Positions 27,125-38,452 of a stretch of DNA of 64,000 nt are shown here, piece after piece. Position 1 is the first letter of the stretch; each line of letters begins with the position of its first letter. The translations under genes were made by a program, and so were the position numbers. Source of the stretch: Rahnella laticis (GTDB lineage Bacteria; Pseudomonadota; Gammaproteobacteria; Enterobacterales; Enterobacteriaceae). The stretch covers positions 29,545 through 93,544 of the forward strand of contig NZ_JADOBI010000019.1 in the NCBI RefSeq assembly GCF_015644585.1, given 5' to 3'. The notes beneath the pieces are model-generated. The model was not told where the DNA came from. It saw only the letters and a program-made list of their open reading frames with translations, and searched no databases.

Positions 27125-28957
27125 TTGACCGGTGAATTAATCTGGGTAGTGATACTGCTTGTGATCGCCATGGTGTTGTTCGCGCGCAATACGCTGCGGA
27201 TGGATATCGTGGCGTTACTTGTCATCATTGCTTTCGTGCTGAGCGGAACGCTGACCATCAATGAAGCGCTGGCCGGATTCAGCGACCCGAACGTGATTCT
27301 GATTGCCGCACTGTTTGTTGTCGGGCACGGGCTGGTCAGAACCGGCGTGGCTTATCAGGTGGGCGACTGGCTGATGAAAGTCGCGGGTAACAGCGAAACC
27401 CGTATGCTGGTTTTACTGATGCTGACCGTCGCCGGGCTGGGCGCGTTTATGAGTTCGACCGGCGTAGTGGCGATTTTCATCCCCGTTGTTATCAGCGTTT
27501 CTGCCCGCATGAAAACGTCTCCCGCCCGCCTGATGATGCCACTGAGTTTTGCCGGGCTTATCAGCGGGATGATGACGCTGGTCGCCACGCCACCCAATAT
27601 GGTGGTTAACAGCGAATTACTCCGTGAAGGGTTTGACGGTTTTGGTTTCTTCGGCGTGACGCCGGTGGGGCTGGTCGTGCTGGTAATGGGCGTAGGATAT
27701 ATGCTGCTTGCCCGCCGCTGGCTGTCTTCCGATGACGCCTTACAGGATAAACAGCGCTGGAAGCGTCGTACTTTTCGTGATCTTATCCGCGATTACCACC
27801 TGACCGGCCGTGCGCGGCGGATGACGGTACGTCCCGGATCTCCGCTGGTCGGCCGCACGCTGGACGACTTGCATCTGCGTTCCCGCTATGGCGCAAACGT
27901 GGTGGGTATTGAACGCTGGCGCAAATTTCGTCGTGTGATGGTCAGTGCAACCGGGAACACCGAGCTGTGTGCCCGCGATGTGCTGCTGCTGGATATGGCT
28001 GATCCTGATGTTTCTGTCCGCCAGTTTTGTACCGATGAAATGCTTGAGCCGATGGTTTTACGCGGTGAGTATTTTTCCGAGCAGTCACGGGATGTCGGAA
28101 TGGCGGAAGTGTCGCTGATCCCAGACTCCGAGCTGCTAGGTAAAACGTTGCGCGACGTGGCGTTCCGCTCAACTTACGGCCTGAACGTGGTCGGCATTCG
28201 CCGGCAGGGAGAAGCGCTCGACGGCAAGCTGGTTGATGAAGTTTTACTGCTGGGCGATATGTTGCTGGTGATTGGCGACTGGAAACTCATCCGCCAGCTA
28301 CAACAGCAGATGCATGATTTCATTGTGCTGAATCTGCCCGCAGAAGTGGATGAAGTCGCGCCCGCACTCAGCCAGGCCCCCCATGCGCTGTTTTGCCTGG
28401 CGCTGATGGTCGCGTTAATGCTTACCGACGACGTGCCGAATGCCATCGCGGCCATTATTGCCTGCATGCTGATGGGCAAGTTCCGCTGCATCACGATGGA
28501 AGGCGCGTATAAAGCCATTCACTGGCCGAGTCTGCTGCTGATCGTCGGGATGATGCCTTTCGCGCTGGCACTGCAAAAAACCGGCGGCGTGGCGCTGATT
28601 GTGAAAGGCCTGATGGAAGTGAGCGGAGGATACGGCCCGTACATGATGCTGCTGAGTTTGTTTGTGCTCTGCGCCGGTATCGGGTTATTTATTTCCAATA
28701 CTGCAACGGCCGTACTGATGGCGCCGATCGCCATTGCGGCGGCGCATCAGATGGGCGTTTCGCCTTACCCGTTTACCATGATTATCGCGATTGCGGCCTC
28801 GGCGGCGTTCATGACGCCGGTTTCATCACCGGTGAATACGCTGGTGATGGTGCCCGGCAACTACAAGTTTGGCGATTTCATCCGTATCGGCGTGCCTTTT
28901 ACGCTGCTGGTGATGGTCGTCAGCATTTTTCTGGTGCCAGTACTTTTCCCGTTCTGA
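27125..28957 (+). CDS. yfbS: SLC13-type transporter with TrkA-C domains, YfbS
   Basis: A 610-residue inner-membrane protein of the divalent anion:sodium symporter family, with two RCK/TrkA-C regulatory domains between membrane halves. The substrate is unknown. About ten to twelve membrane segments flank the soluble middle (about 205-400), which contains [19 protein letters not shown] and [19 protein letters not shown], the two RCK_C repeats. The start is TTG 27125 (LTGELIWVV), with AGGAG 6 bases upstream. It gives exactly the E. coli length (610). The reading from 27053 lies in the ERIC element and is rejected. It converges on yfbR with a 14-base gap. Confidence 0.93.
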   Translation: MTGELIWVVILLVIAMVLFARNTLRMDIVALLVIIAFVLSGTLTINEALAGFSDPNVILIAALFVVGHGLVRTGVAYQVGDWLMKVAGNSETRMLVLLMLTVAGLGAFMSSTGVVAIFIPVVISVSARMKTSPARLMMPLSFAGLISGMMTLVATPPNMVVNSELLREGFDGFGFFGVTPVGLVVLVMGVGYMLLARRWLSSDDALQDKQRWKRRTFRDLIRDYHLTGRARRMTVRPGSPLVGRTLDDLHLRSRYGANVVGIERWRKFRRVMVSATGNTELCARDVLLLDMADPDVSVRQFCTDEMLEPMVLRGEYFSEQSRDVGMAEVSLIPDSELLGKTLRDVAFRSTYGLNVVGIRRQGEALDGKLVDEVLLLGDMLLVIGDWKLIRQLQQQMHDFIVLNLPAEVDEVAPALSQAPHALFCLALMVALMLTDDVPNAIAAIIACMLMGKFRCITMEGAYKAIHWPSLLLIVGMMPFALALQKTGGVALIVKGLMEVSGGYGPYMMLLSLFVLCAGIGLFISNTATAVLMAPIAIAAAHQMGVSPYPFTMIIAIAASAAFMTPVSSPVNTLVMVPGNYKFGDFIRIGVPFTLLVMVVSIFLVPVLFPF

Positions 28958-28971
28958 CGCACAGCAGGCGA

Positions 28972-29571
28972 TCAGAGCGGAGAATCGAGGCTGATTTCAT
29001 CCAGTGACAGACTGAAGCTTGGGATAAAGACTTCCATGAAGTAGTCCATTTCCGGGCTTTTTCTGTCAGCCAGCGTCTTTTCCAGACGCGCTTTTGCCAG
29101 CGTAAATTCGTTATTACCCGCCGACAATTCTTCCAGACATTTCAGGTACGCGCACAAGGCATCGGCCTGTTTTACCGTCAGTTTTTCATCTTCCGTATAG
29201 TAGTGTTCGTCAATCAGCGGACGGAAATCCTCCTGCAATTCTTTCGGCAGCATTTCAATCAGTTTTTGCTGAGCAATTTTCTCGATCTTTTTGTATTCAT
29301 GGGCAATTTGCGGATTGTAATACTTGATAGGCGTCGGCATATCGCCGGTCAGCACCTCGCTGGCGTCGTGATACATCGCCAGAAGGGCGACGCGTTCTGC
29401 GCTCAGATTGCCGTTAAATTTACGATTTTTGATCACGGCCAGGGCATGAGCCACGAAGGCGACCTGGAGGCTGTGTTCGGACACATTCTCGGTGCGGACG
29501 TTGCGCATCAGTGGCCAGCGGCTGATCAGTTTAAGACGGGAAAGGTGGGCGAAAAAATGGCTTTGACTCAT
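28972..29571 (-). CDS. yfbR: 5'-deoxynucleotidase YfbR
   Basis: A 199-residue HD-domain phosphohydrolase that dephosphorylates deoxyribonucleoside 5'-monophosphates. The metal-binding histidines and aspartates are in [13 protein letters not shown] (about residues 32-44) and [16 protein letters not shown] (about 67-82). A further conserved aspartate is in [17 protein letters not shown] near 137. Length equals the E. coli enzyme. It is transcribed toward yfbS, and alaA lies upstream on the same strand with a terminator between. Confidence 0.95.
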   Translation of the reverse strand: MSQSHFFAHLSRLKLISRWPLMRNVRTENVSEHSLQVAFVAHALAVIKNRKFNGNLSAERVALLAMYHDASEVLTGDMPTPIKYYNPQIAHEYKKIEKIAQQKLIEMLPKELQEDFRPLIDEHYYTEDEKLTVKQADALCAYLKCLEELSAGNNEFTLAKARLEKTLADRKSPEMDYFMEVFIPSFSLSLDEISLDSPL

Positions 29572-29652
29572 AGCACTCTCGATAACAACGGTGAATGAGA
29601 GTCCATTGTGAGCAGTGCGAAACCGTTATGCAAATGCGGAAATGCGCAGAAA

Positions 29653-29680
29653 GAAAAAAGGGCGCAGATGTCTGCGCCCT
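29653..29680 (-). terminator. Rho-independent terminator after alaA
   Basis: GGGCGCA (29660-29666) pairs with TGCGCCC (29673-29679). On the minus strand it is followed by six T (the A-run at 29653-29659). It lies immediately after the alaA stop. Confidence 0.9.
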
Positions 29681-29685
29681 GATCA

Positions 29686-30900
29686 TTACTGACGGTAGGT
29701 TTCGAGGAAACGACCGAACTTGTTCACTGCCATTTCCAGTTCGTCTACGCGCGGGAGCGTCACGATACGGACGTGGTCAGGATAAGGCCAGTTAAAGGCG
29801 GAGCCCTGAACCAGCAGGACTTTTTGCTGTAACAGCAAATCGAGCACCATTTTCTGGTCATCCTGAATATTGAAACGCTTGGCATCGATTCGCGGGAACA
29901 TATACAGCGCGCCTTTCGGCTTCACGCAGGACACGCCCGGGATCTGATTAATCAGTTCCCACGCGCGGTCACGCTGTTCGACCAGGCGCCCGCCCGGCTG
30001 AATGAATTCGCTGATACTCTGGTAACCGCCCAGCGCTGTCTGAATGGCGTGCTGCATCGGAACGTTGGCGCACAAACGCATCGAGGCCAGCATTTCCAGA
30101 CCTTCTATATAGCCTTTGGCGTGCTTTTTCGGGCCGTTCAGTACCATCCAGCCCTGACGGAACCCGGCAACGCGGTAGGTTTTTGACAGACCATTGAAGG
30201 TTACGGTCAGAAGATCCGGCGCCAGCGACGCAATGGAAATGTGCTGAGCCTCGTCGTACAGGATCTTGTCGTAGATTTCGTCGGCAAAGATGATCAGATT
30301 GTGTTCACGCGCAATCTCGACGATCTGCATCAGCAATTCCTTGCTGTACACCGCGCCGGTTGGATTGTTCGGGTTGATGATCACAATGCCACGGGTGCGC
30401 GGCGTGATTTTGTCACGAATATCGGCGATATCCGGGAACCAGTCAGCGCCTTCATCACACAGGTAATGCACCGCATTACCGCCAGACAGGGAAACTGCGG
30501 CGGTCCACAACGGATAATCGGGCGCAGGCACCAGCATTTCATCGCCCGTGTTCAGCAATGCCTGCATTGACTGAACGATGAGCTCAGAAACACCGTTACC
30601 GATGTAAATGTCTTCAACAGTGATATCGCGCATATCGCGCGCCTGATAGTGCTGCATGATCGCTTTACGTGCAGAAAACAGGCCTTTTGAATCACAGTAG
30701 CCCTGTGAAGTCGGCAAATTGCGGATTACGTCGATCAGGATTTCATCCGGCGCGTCGAAACCGAACGGGGCAGGGTTGCCGATGTTCAGTTTGAGGACTT
30801 TGTTGCCTTCTTCTTCAAGACGTTTTGCTTCTTTGAGCACCGGGCCGCGAATGTCATAACAGACGTTGTCCAGTTTGTGGGATTTTTCAATCGGGGACAT
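29686..30900 (-). CDS. alaA: Glutamate-pyruvate aminotransferase AlaA
   Basis: The main alanine-forming transaminase of enterobacteria: pyruvate plus glutamate gives alanine plus 2-oxoglutarate. The 404-residue fold-type I PLP enzyme has NPNNPTGAVYS near residue 180, FADEIYDKILYDE near 207-219, the PLP-lysine in GLSKTYRVAGFRQGW near 240, and the arginine in YPDHVRIVTLPR near 386. Length is one residue short of E. coli AlaA. It is divergent from lrhA across nearly 1 kb. Confidence 0.95.
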   Translation of the reverse strand: MSPIEKSHKLDNVCYDIRGPVLKEAKRLEEEGNKVLKLNIGNPAPFGFDAPDEILIDVIRNLPTSQGYCDSKGLFSARKAIMQHYQARDMRDITVEDIYIGNGVSELIVQSMQALLNTGDEMLVPAPDYPLWTAAVSLSGGNAVHYLCDEGADWFPDIADIRDKITPRTRGIVIINPNNPTGAVYSKELLMQIVEIAREHNLIIFADEIYDKILYDEAQHISIASLAPDLLTVTFNGLSKTYRVAGFRQGWMVLNGPKKHAKGYIEGLEMLASMRLCANVPMQHAIQTALGGYQSISEFIQPGGRLVEQRDRAWELINQIPGVSCVKPKGALYMFPRIDAKRFNIQDDQKMVLDLLLQQKVLLVQGSAFNWPYPDHVRIVTLPRVDELEMAVNKFGRFLETYRQ

Positions 30901-31886
30901 GTAAATAGGAGCCTTTTGCAGTAAAGCCTGTTCTTCCCTGGCGCCAGGCGACCGTAGAACAGTGCGAAGGGGTCAATTTACTCCCCCGGAGCGGGTGTGA
31001 GAAGGGCTGTGCACCGTTTTGGTGAAAAACAGCAGTAATGCGGCCGGAGGTGGTTCTTTCCCATGCCTTACAGGACACTAAATGGTTTTTAATTCTTATG
31101 ATTGGCTTTTATGTGATTTTTTATTTTGTAAATGGTGGTTTTATAACCGGTAATTTCACTGTTTTTGCTGCACTACGATCGCCGTTCCGGTTTTGCGGCT
31201 GTGTTCTTTTTGGGCAGAACATCATGAAAACTTACCAAAGCTCGACAAATTCTGAAAAAAAATCGTGTGCGGATGATAAACAAGGAAAAATGTTTGATGA
31301 GAATTAGTTTTATTTATCTAATGATTAATAGTGAGTGCTGGATAAATGATCATGTCGGGGCAATATCTGAAACCTATTCTTTTTTGAATAAGTGAATGCT
31401 TTACTGGCATATATATAATAAAAATCACTATAAACAAAATTTGATGAAACAAGAAAAATCTTAATGATCATTTAACTAATGACCAGTGGCATTAAATGGT
31501 TATTCGTTTGAGCCAATGAATTTAATGGGTTATATTTCCATGCGTTACTTTTATTAGTTAATTTAGCTTATGTTTCTTCTCCGGCAGATTGGCGATTGTC
31601 AGGGTTTTGTCAGCAGCAGGCCAGTATGTAAGGCATGTGGAAGGGTTTCACGGGACGGACTATATTAATTAAGACGCTCTAATCATTCCTGCTTTGTGCG
31701 GAATTACTGTGCGTGCTTTTAATGGTTCGATGCTCACAAAGTGGAAAACTTTCGTGCACAAATATTTCTCATTTTCACTTATCAAATGAGTGAGTATCAG
31801 CCATATCTGGTATTCTGCTTTTTGCGGGTACTTTGACGCACCATCAGGGTAGCTTGTTATTAGATTCTATAAAGTGAAGAAAAACT
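30901..31886. other. Long AT-rich intergenic region between alaA and lrhA (986 bases)
   Basis: No convincing gene. An 89-codon + strand reading at 31038-31307 has no visible ribosome site or family similarity. Small inverted repeats occur: CATTTAA/TTAAATG (31469-31475, 31492-31498) and CTCATTT/AAATGAG (31768-31774, 31784-31790). The A+T richness suits H-NS binding and a long lrhA leader, as in E. coli where lrhA has a several-hundred-base leader. I could not place an RcsB box. Confidence 0.5.
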
Positions 31887-32831
31887 ATGACAATAGCAAA
31901 TCGTCCAATCCTCAATCTCGACCTTGACCTGTTGAGGACATTTGTCGCTGTTGCCGATTTAAATACGTTCGCTGCGGCCGCTGCTGCCGTGTGTCGTACT
32001 CAGTCGGCGGTCAGCCAACAAATGCAACGTCTAGAACAACTCGTTGGAAAAGAACTGTTTGCCAGACATGGACGCAATAAATTATTAACTGAACACGGTA
32101 TTCAGTTATTGGGGTACGCACGAAAAATTCTTCGTTTTAACGACGAAGCGTGCACCTCTTTGATGTACAGCAACGTCCAGGGCGGGATAACGATTGGTGC
32201 GTCAGACGATACGGCTGACACCATCTTACCTTTCCTGCTCAGCCGCGTGACTTCGGTATATCCAAAGTTGTCTATTGATGTCCGCGTGAAACGCAGCCCG
32301 TTTATGTTGTCGATGCTGGAAAGTGAGGAAGTCGATTTGGCCATCACGACGATGACCAACACCGATCATCCGCATATCGTCCTGCGAACTTCGCCAACAT
32401 TATGGTATTGCTCGGCTGATTTCGCCTATCCGTCAGGGGACAGTGTGCCGCTGGTGGTGCTGGATGAACCCAGCCCGTATCGCATGATGGCGATAGAGCA
32501 TCTCAACCAGGCGGGGATCCCGTGGCGTATTGCGTATGTGGCATCAACATTGTCTGCTATTCGTGCTGCGGTTCGCGCCGGTTTGGGCGTGACAGCGCGG
32601 CCGATTGAAATGATGAGCCCTGAACTGCGTGTTTTGGGTGAGCAGGATGGTCTGCCACGCTTGCCGGATACTCAGTACGTGCTGTACAAAAACGCCCGTT
32701 GCGAAAATGAACTGGCGATGGCGATTTTCAACGCTGTTGAGCAAGGGAATGATCCTTATTCTCTCAGTGCCTATGGTCCGCGTCCGGTTGTGGATGACGA
32801 TCATGAGTTCCTGGCAGACTCTCAAAGTTAA
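31887..32831 (+). CDS. lrhA: LysR-family regulator LrhA
   Basis: A 314-residue LysR-type regulator. In E. coli LrhA represses flhDC (motility), fimbriae and RpoS synthesis; its relatives HexA/PecT control exoenzymes in plant pathogens. The N-terminal winged helix-turn-helix is [20 protein letters not shown] through [20 protein letters not shown] (about residues 10-58), almost invariant in the family. The sensor domain (about 95-290) includes [15 protein letters not shown]. The C-terminal tail differs from E. coli. It lies upstream of nuo, the usual position. Confidence 0.95.
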   Translation: MTIANRPILNLDLDLLRTFVAVADLNTFAAAAAAVCRTQSAVSQQMQRLEQLVGKELFARHGRNKLLTEHGIQLLGYARKILRFNDEACTSLMYSNVQGGITIGASDDTADTILPFLLSRVTSVYPKLSIDVRVKRSPFMLSMLESEEVDLAITTMTNTDHPHIVLRTSPTLWYCSADFAYPSGDSVPLVVLDEPSPYRMMAIEHLNQAGIPWRIAYVASTLSAIRAAVRAGLGVTARPIEMMSPELRVLGEQDGLPRLPDTQYVLYKNARCENELAMAIFNAVEQGNDPYSLSAYGPRPVVDDDHEFLADSQS

Positions 32832-32847
32832 AAATAACCCCGGCTTT

Positions 32848-32890
32848 ACCTTCCGCCTCCGATCATCGGGGCGGGGGTAAAGGTTTCTAC
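32848..32890 (+). terminator. Possible terminator after lrhA
   Basis: An imperfect GC-rich hairpin can form from CCGCCTCCGAT with ATCGGGGCGG downstream, with CCTT/AAGG at its base, followed by TTTCTACCTCTTT. The T-tract is interrupted. Confidence 0.4.
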
Positions 32891-33314
32891 CTCTTTAGGG
32901 GTGTAAAAGTTGTGTTTTTATCGGTTTACTTTAATAACTCCATCCAAACCTGATTTTTTCTGCATTAACCCCTTTCCTTTCCCGCTACGACTGTCATTCC
33001 CGTTGACTATCACTTCACTAAATGACGCAAAATCCTGAATTTTTTTAGGTTAAAAAAATGCATCAAATTTTTCCGCAAATCGCTTGTCGTTTTTTGAAAA
33101 TCAACAAAACTTGTTAAATGTGTGGCCATTTCTGTCTCAAAATTGACAGAACTCTGACATGGATCAAAAAAATACCCCTATTAAGAGAGTGGAAGAGCCG
33201 ACTATTCCTGCGACAATAGGAAAGCCCGAAAGATGTAATAACTCCCATCCCAGGCCCATGCTTTATCACGGTATTTAACTGACACGATTTAGCTTAAGTA
33301 CCGTCGCATGATAT

Positions 33315-33330
33315 GTTAATTAAATGCTAA
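33315..33330 (+). promoter_or_regulatory. ArcA box upstream of nuoA
   Basis: GTTAATTAAATGCTAA differs at one base from the classical ArcA-P consensus GTTAATTAAATGTTAA. It lies about 205 bases before nuoA. Anaerobic repression of nuo by ArcA is established in E. coli; the site supports the same control here. Confidence 0.7.
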
Positions 33331-33533
33331 GCATGTAAACTAATGTGGAGATACTTTTGTCAAAGTTGACAAAAGGTTATAGAAAAGGGTAAAAAGCCCA
33401 CAACAAATCACTGGCTTAATGCCTTGTTGAGCCGTGAACTGTGTGGTTATTAATCCTTCCCTTGAATCGATGTGGTACGCAAACTGCCGACCCTAAGAGC
33501 AGATGCCAAAGTGCCACTTTTGATGAGTAAGCA

Positions 33534-33977
33534 ATGAGTATGTCAACAGCCACTGAAGTCATCGCTCAACATTGGGCGTTCGCCGTTTTTCTTATCGTTG
33601 CCGTTGGGCTGTGCTGCCTGATGTTACTGGGCGCCGCGTTCCTTGGCGGGAGAGCCAGAGCACGCTACAAAAACACGCCTTTTGAATCAGGTATCGCCTC
33701 GGTGGGCACTGCCCGTCTGCGCCTTTCCGCAAAGTTCTATCTGGTCGCAATGTTTTTCGTCATTTTCGACGTTGAAGCCCTGTATCTCTATGCATGGTCA
33801 ACGTCAATCCGCGAAAGCGGTTGGACGGGATTCGTTGAAGCCACCATTTTCATTTTGGTACTGCTGGCAGGTTTGTTCTATCTGGTGCGAATTGGCGCAC
33901 TCGACTGGACCCCAACACGTTCGAAAGGACCTGTTAAACCGAGCCCGGCAATTAATACCAACAATCACCCTCAGTAA
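33534..33977 (+). CDS. nuoA: NADH-quinone oxidoreductase subunit A
   Basis: A membrane subunit of complex I, 147 residues, with three transmembrane helices (about 15-37, 68-90 and 98-120). The signature [24 protein letters not shown] spans about residues 51-74, and the conserved acidic loop [15 protein letters not shown] follows. ATG 33534 gives [16 protein letters not shown], the family N-terminus. First gene of the thirteen-gene nuo operon, 22 bases before nuoB. The last 20 residues are variable. Confidence 0.96.
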   Translation: MSMSTATEVIAQHWAFAVFLIVAVGLCCLMLLGAAFLGGRARARYKNTPFESGIASVGTARLRLSAKFYLVAMFFVIFDVEALYLYAWSTSIRESGWTGFVEATIFILVLLAGLFYLVRIGALDWTPTRSKGPVKPSPAINTNNHPQ

Positions 33978-33999
33978 GCAGTCATAGCGAGGCATTAAG

Positions 34000-34674
34000 A
34001 TGGACTATACGCTCACCCGCATAGACCCGGACGGTGAGAACGACCGTTACCCCCTGCAAAACCAGGAGGTCGTCGGCGATCCTCTTCAGGAGCAGGTTAA
34101 GCGCAGCGTTTTCATGGGGAATCTCCAGGAATCATTGCACGGCATGGTGAACTGGGGACGCAAAAACTCCCTCTGGCCCTACAACTTCGGCCTTTCCTGC
34201 TGCTACGTCGAAATGGTGACGTCATTCACTGCGGTGCATGACGTTGCGCGTTTTGGGGCAGAAGTTCTGCGTGCATCACCCCGTCAGGCTGACTTCATGG
34301 TGGTCGCAGGTACCTGCTTCACCAAAATGGCCCCGGTTATTCAGCGCCTGTACGACCAGATGCTGGAACCGAAATGGGTGATTTCGATGGGCGCCTGTGC
34401 GAATTCCGGCGGCATGTACGATATTTATTCTGTTGTGCAGGGCGTGGATAAATTCCTGCCTGTCGACGTGTATATCCCGGGTTGCCCGCCGCGTCCGGAA
34501 GCGTATATGCAGGCATTACTGCTGCTGCAGGAATCTATCGGTAAAGAACGTCGCCCATTGTCATGGGTTGTTGGCGATCAGGGTGTTTACCGCGCGAATA
34601 TGCAGTCTGAAAAAGAGCGTAAACGTGCTGAGCGTATTGCCGTGACAAATCTGCGTTCGCCGGACGAGATTTAA
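34000..34674 (+). CDS. nuoB: NADH-quinone oxidoreductase subunit B (N2 cluster)
   Basis: A peripheral-arm subunit that holds the terminal iron-sulfur cluster N2, which passes electrons to ubiquinone. The 224-residue protein has the cluster ligands C67 and C68 (LSCCYVEM), C133 (GACANSGG) and C162 (PGCPPRPE). The end [17 protein letters not shown] is typical. Compared with E. coli NuoB it carries about four extra residues before the MVNWGRKNS core. It is followed by 81 bases before nuoCD. Confidence 0.97.
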   Translation: MDYTLTRIDPDGENDRYPLQNQEVVGDPLQEQVKRSVFMGNLQESLHGMVNWGRKNSLWPYNFGLSCCYVEMVTSFTAVHDVARFGAEVLRASPRQADFMVVAGTCFTKMAPVIQRLYDQMLEPKWVISMGACANSGGMYDIYSVVQGVDKFLPVDVYIPGCPPRPEAYMQALLLLQESIGKERRPLSWVVGDQGVYRANMQSEKERKRAERIAVTNLRSPDEI

Positions 34675-34755
34675 CACTGCGGTCTGAGAGTCAACCCTGA
34701 GGGGTGAGGTGTCCCCCTTACGGCATAAATGACCATTTAGTGTGGTGAAAAAAAT

Positions 34756-36555
34756 ATGACAGATTTGACGACGCAAGATTCAGCCCTGCCAGCATGGCAT
34801 ACCCGTGATCATCTTGATGATCCGGTTATCGGCGAATTGCGTAACCGTTTTGGGCCAGAGGCCTTTACTGTTCAGGCAACCCGTACCGGAATTCCCGTGG
34901 TATGGTTCAAGCGCGAACAGGTACTGGAAGCGATTACCTTTTTACGAAAACAGCCAAAACCTTATGTCATGCTTTTCGATTTGCATGGTTTTGATGAGCG
35001 TTTACGTACCCACCGCGACGGTTTACCGGCTGCGGATTTTTCCGTTTTCTACCACCTGATCTCTGTCGAGCGTAACCGCGACATCATGATCAAGGTGGCG
35101 TTGTCAGAAAACGATCTCCATGTTCCGACCGTGACCAAGGTGTTCCCGAACGCCAACTGGTACGAGCGCGAAACCTGGGAAATGTTCGGTATTACCTTCG
35201 ATGGCCACCCGCACCTGACGCGCATCATGATGCCGCAGACCTGGGAAGGTCACCCGCTGCGTAAAGATTATCCGGCGCGCGCCACCGAGTTCGACCCTTA
35301 TGAGCTGACTAAGCAAAAAGAAGAACTCGAGATGGAATCGCTGACCTTCAAGCCGGAAGACTGGGGCATGAAGCGTGGCACCGACAACGAGGACTTCATG
35401 TTCCTCAACCTCGGGCCAAACCACCCGTCTGCGCACGGTGCGTTCCGTATCGTATTGCAGCTTGATGGCGAAGAAATTGTCGACTGCGTTCCGGACGTCG
35501 GTTACCACCACCGTGGTGCTGAAAAAATGGGCGAACGTCAGTCCTGGCACAGCTACATCCCGTATACCGACCGTATCGAATATCTTGGCGGTTGTGTTAA
35601 CGAAATGCCTTACGTTCTGGCGGTTGAAAAACTGGCCGGTATCGTAACGCCTGATCGCGTTAACACCATCCGCGTGATGCTGTCTGAACTGTTCCGAATC
35701 AACAGCCACCTGCTGTACATCTCTACGTTTATTCAGGACGTGGGCGCGATGACGCCAGTGTTCTTCGCCTTTACTGATCGTCAGAAAATTTACGATCTGG
35801 TGGAAGCGATCACCGGTTTCCGTATGCACCCGGCCTGGTTCCGTATTGGTGGCGTTGCACATGACCTGCCTAAAGGCTGGGATCGTCTGCTGCGTGAGTT
35901 CCTTGACTGGATGCCAGCGCGTCTGGATTCCTACGTCAAAGCGGCACTGAAAAACACCATTCTGATTGGCCGTTCCAAAGGCGTGGCGGCGTATAACGCT
36001 GACGACGCTCTGGCCTGGGGCACCACCGGTGCTGGCCTGCGCGCAACGGGTATTCCGTTCGACGTGCGTAAATGGCGTCCATACTCTGGCTACGAAAACT
36101 TCGATTTTGAAATCCCGACCGGCGATGGCGTCAGTGACTGCTATTCCCGCGTGATGCTGAAAGTAGAAGAGCTTCGTCAGAGCCTGCGCATTCTGGAACA
36201 GTGCTACAAAAACATGCCGGAAGGCCCGTTCAAGGCGGATCACCCGCTGACCACGCCGCCACCGAAAGAGCGCACGCTGCAACACATCGAAACCCTGATC
36301 ACGCACTTCCTGCAAGTGTCGTGGGGTCCGGTCATGCCTGCGCAAGAATCTTTCCAGATGGTTGAAGCAACCAAAGGGATCAACAGCTACTACCTGACCA
36401 GTGACGGCAGCACCATGAGCTACCGCACGCGCGTACGTACGCCGAGCTTCCCGCATTTGCAGCAGATCCCGTCCGTAATCCGTGGCAGCCTGGTATCCGA
36501 CCTGATCGTGTATCTGGGCAGTATCGATTTTGTAATGTCAGATGTGGACCGCTAA
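34756..36555 (+). CDS. nuoC: NADH-quinone oxidoreductase fused subunit C/D
   Basis: A 599-residue fusion of the 30-kDa (NuoC, about residues 1-190) and 49-kDa (NuoD, about 215-599) subunits, as in all enterobacteria. The C part shows [15 protein letters not shown] and [10 protein letters not shown]. The D part has [21 protein letters not shown] with quinone-site histidines, [13 protein letters not shown] and ends [13 protein letters not shown]. The D part forms the quinone pocket with NuoB. ATG 34756 starts [19 protein letters not shown]. It lies 2 bases before nuoE. Confidence 0.97.
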   Translation: MTDLTTQDSALPAWHTRDHLDDPVIGELRNRFGPEAFTVQATRTGIPVVWFKREQVLEAITFLRKQPKPYVMLFDLHGFDERLRTHRDGLPAADFSVFYHLISVERNRDIMIKVALSENDLHVPTVTKVFPNANWYERETWEMFGITFDGHPHLTRIMMPQTWEGHPLRKDYPARATEFDPYELTKQKEELEMESLTFKPEDWGMKRGTDNEDFMFLNLGPNHPSAHGAFRIVLQLDGEEIVDCVPDVGYHHRGAEKMGERQSWHSYIPYTDRIEYLGGCVNEMPYVLAVEKLAGIVTPDRVNTIRVMLSELFRINSHLLYISTFIQDVGAMTPVFFAFTDRQKIYDLVEAITGFRMHPAWFRIGGVAHDLPKGWDRLLREFLDWMPARLDSYVKAALKNTILIGRSKGVAAYNADDALAWGTTGAGLRATGIPFDVRKWRPYSGYENFDFEIPTGDGVSDCYSRVMLKVEELRQSLRILEQCYKNMPEGPFKADHPLTTPPPKERTLQHIETLITHFLQVSWGPVMPAQESFQMVEATKGINSYYLTSDGSTMSYRTRVRTPSFPHLQQIPSVIRGSLVSDLIVYLGSIDFVMSDVDR

Positions 36556-36557
36556 CG

Positions 36558-37094
36558 ATGACAGATATCAACAAAGACTCAGAAGTTCAGTACATCAACG
36601 TCAGCGAGCCTGTTGCGCCGCCGGTGTTCGTGCTGAGCGATGCTGAACGTGAAGCGATTGAACACGAGAAACATCACTACGAAGATGCCCGCGCGGCCTC
36701 TATCGAAGCGCTGAAAATCGTGCAGAAAGCGCGTGGTTGGGTGCCAGACGGCGCTATCTACGCGATCTCCGATGTTCTGGGCATTCCCGCCAGCGACGTT
36801 GAAGGTGTGGCGACATTCTACAGCCAGATCTTCCGCCAGCCGGTTGGCCGCCATGTGATCCGTTACTGTGACAGCGTGGTGTGCCACATCACCGGTTATC
36901 AGGGGATCCAGGCTGCTCTTGAACAACAGTTGCACATCAAGCCGGGCGAAACGACCAAAGACGGGCGCTTCACCCTGCTGCCGACCTGCTGCTTGGGGAA
37001 CTGTGACAAAGGTCCATCAATGATGATTGATGAGGACACGCACAGCCACCTGACGCCAGAAGCGATCGGCCAGCTACTGGAGCGCTACGCATGA
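36558..37094 (+). CDS. nuoE: NADH-quinone oxidoreductase subunit E (N1a cluster)
   Basis: A peripheral subunit with the [2Fe-2S] cluster N1a next to NuoF. The 178-residue protein has a thioredoxin-like fold. Cluster cysteines are in RYCDSVVCH (two, near residues 104-109) and LPTCCLGNC (near 143-150). [18 protein letters not shown] precedes the first pair. It is about 12 residues longer than E. coli NuoE because of a longer N-terminal tail. Its end overlaps nuoF by four bases (ATGA). Confidence 0.96.
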   Translation: MTDINKDSEVQYINVSEPVAPPVFVLSDAEREAIEHEKHHYEDARAASIEALKIVQKARGWVPDGAIYAISDVLGIPASDVEGVATFYSQIFRQPVGRHVIRYCDSVVCHITGYQGIQAALEQQLHIKPGETTKDGRFTLLPTCCLGNCDKGPSMMIDEDTHSHLTPEAIGQLLERYA

Positions 37095-38452
37095 CCTATA
37101 CACCCCGACATATCGAACGCACGCCGGAGATGCATCCGCTGACCTGGCGTATGCGCGATGACAAACAGCCTGTCTGGATTGACGAATACCGCAGCAAAAA
37201 CGGTTACGTCGGTGCAGAAAAAGCGCTGAAAGGCATGGCGCAGGAAGAAATCGTCAATCTGGTGAAAGACGCAGGCCTGAAAGGGCGCGGCGGTGCAGGT
37301 TTCTCCACGGGTCTGAAGTGGAGTCTGATGCCGAAAGACGAAAGCATGAACATCCGCTATCTGCTGTGTAACGCCGATGAGATGGAACCGGGTACTTACA
37401 AAGACCGCATGCTGATGGAGCAAATGCCGCACCTTCTGGTGGAAGGCATGTTGATCTCCGCGTTCGCGCTGAAATCTTACCGTGGCTACATCTTCCTGCG
37501 TGGCGAATACATCGAAGCCGCCGTGAACCTGCGTCGCGCGATCGAAGAAGCCACAGCGGCGGGTCTGCTGGGTAAAAACATCCTCGGCACCGGTTTTGAT
37601 TTCGAACTGATTGTTCACACCGGTGCAGGTCGCTACATCTGTGGTGAAGAAACCGCGCTGATTAACTCGCTGGAAGGCCGCCGCGCCAACCCGCGTTCCA
37701 AACCACCGTTCCCGGCTTCTGCCGGTGCATGGGGTAAACCGACGTGTGTAAACAACGTCGAAACCCTGTGTAACGTGCCTGCAATTCTTGAGCACGGCGT
37801 GGACTGGTACAAAGGTATTTCTGCGGGCAAAAGTGAAGATGCCGGTACCAAACTGATGGGCTTCTCTGGCCGGGTGAAAAATCCGGGCGTATGGGAACTG
37901 CCATTTGGTACGACTGCACGTGAAATCCTTGAAGAGTATGCCGGTGGCATGCGCGATGGTCTGACCTTCAAAGCCTGGCAGCCGGGCGGGGCAGGGACTG
38001 ACTTCCTGACCGCTGACCATCTCGACCTGCCGATGGATTTTGCCAGCATTGGTAAAGCCGGAAGCCGTCTGGGTACGGCGCTGGCGATGGCGGTGGATAA
38101 CGAAATCGGCATGGTCCCGCTGGTACGTAACCTCGAAGAGTTCTTCGCCCGCGAATCCTGTGGCTGGTGTACACCGTGCCGCGACGGTTTGCCGTGGAGT
38201 GTGAAAATTCTGCGCGCGCTGGAACGTGGCGAAGGCCAGCCAGGGGATATCGAAACCCTTGAGCAGCTTTGCCGCCAGCTGGGCCCGGGCAAAACCTTCT
38301 GCGCACACGCGCCGGGTGCCGTGGAGCCATTGCAGAGTGCGATTAAATATTTCCGGGAAGAGTTCGAGGCGGGTATCGCCAAACAGCATTACAACAATGC
38401 GCGTGCGATTGGCGGGATTCAGCCAAACAACCTGCTCAAACAACGCTGGTAG
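37091..38452 (+). CDS. nuoF: NADH-quinone oxidoreductase subunit F (NADH/FMN-binding)
   Basis: The subunit that oxidises NADH, with FMN and the [4Fe-4S] cluster N3. The 453-residue protein carries the FMN/NADH glycine-rich [17 protein letters not shown] near residues 64-80, then [13 protein letters not shown] near 95-107. [17 protein letters not shown] follows near 180-196, and the N3 ligands are in [12 protein letters not shown] near 353-364. The start overlaps nuoE. It is followed by a 144-base untranslated gap, the longest inside the operon. Confidence 0.97.
   Translation: MTYTPRHIERTPEMHPLTWRMRDDKQPVWIDEYRSKNGYVGAEKALKGMAQEEIVNLVKDAGLKGRGGAGFSTGLKWSLMPKDESMNIRYLLCNADEMEPGTYKDRMLMEQMPHLLVEGMLISAFALKSYRGYIFLRGEYIEAAVNLRRAIEEATAAGLLGKNILGTGFDFELIVHTGAGRYICGEETALINSLEGRRANPRSKPPFPASAGAWGKPTCVNNVETLCNVPAILEHGVDWYKGISAGKSEDAGTKLMGFSGRVKNPGVWELPFGTTAREILEEYAGGMRDGLTFKAWQPGGAGTDFLTADHLDLPMDFASIGKAGSRLGTALAMAVDNEIGMVPLVRNLEEFFARESCGWCTPCRDGLPWSVKILRALERGEGQPGDIETLEQLCRQLGPGKTFCAHAPGAVEPLQSAIKYFREEFEAGIAKQHYNNARAIGGIQPNNLLKQRW

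Larger units (their letters stand above)
32832..33533. other. lrhA-nuoA intergenic region with the nuo promoter region (702 bases)
   Basis: No ORF of note. A TTGACA hexamer is at 33143-33148. CTGAC-ATGG-ATCAA (33154-33167) keeps one perfect FNR half. TACCCCT (33173-33179) matches a NarL heptamer, and a good ArcA box is at 33315-33330. In E. coli nuo transcription responds to ArcA, NarL, FNR and Fis from a similarly long region. Apart from the ArcA box these are weak, single matches. Confidence 0.5.

Noticed and set aside
31038..31307. 89-codon ORF upstream of lrhA with a hydrophobic stretch
   Set aside because: No visible ribosome site, odd composition and no recognisable family; a small membrane protein cannot be excluded but is not supported.
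35104..36456. 450-codon minus-strand ORF inside nuoCD, and a 458-codon one inside nuoF (37085-38461)
   Set aside because: Antisense frames opened by codon bias in highly conserved nuo genes; the translations are rich in His/Arg/Phe and match nothing I recognise.
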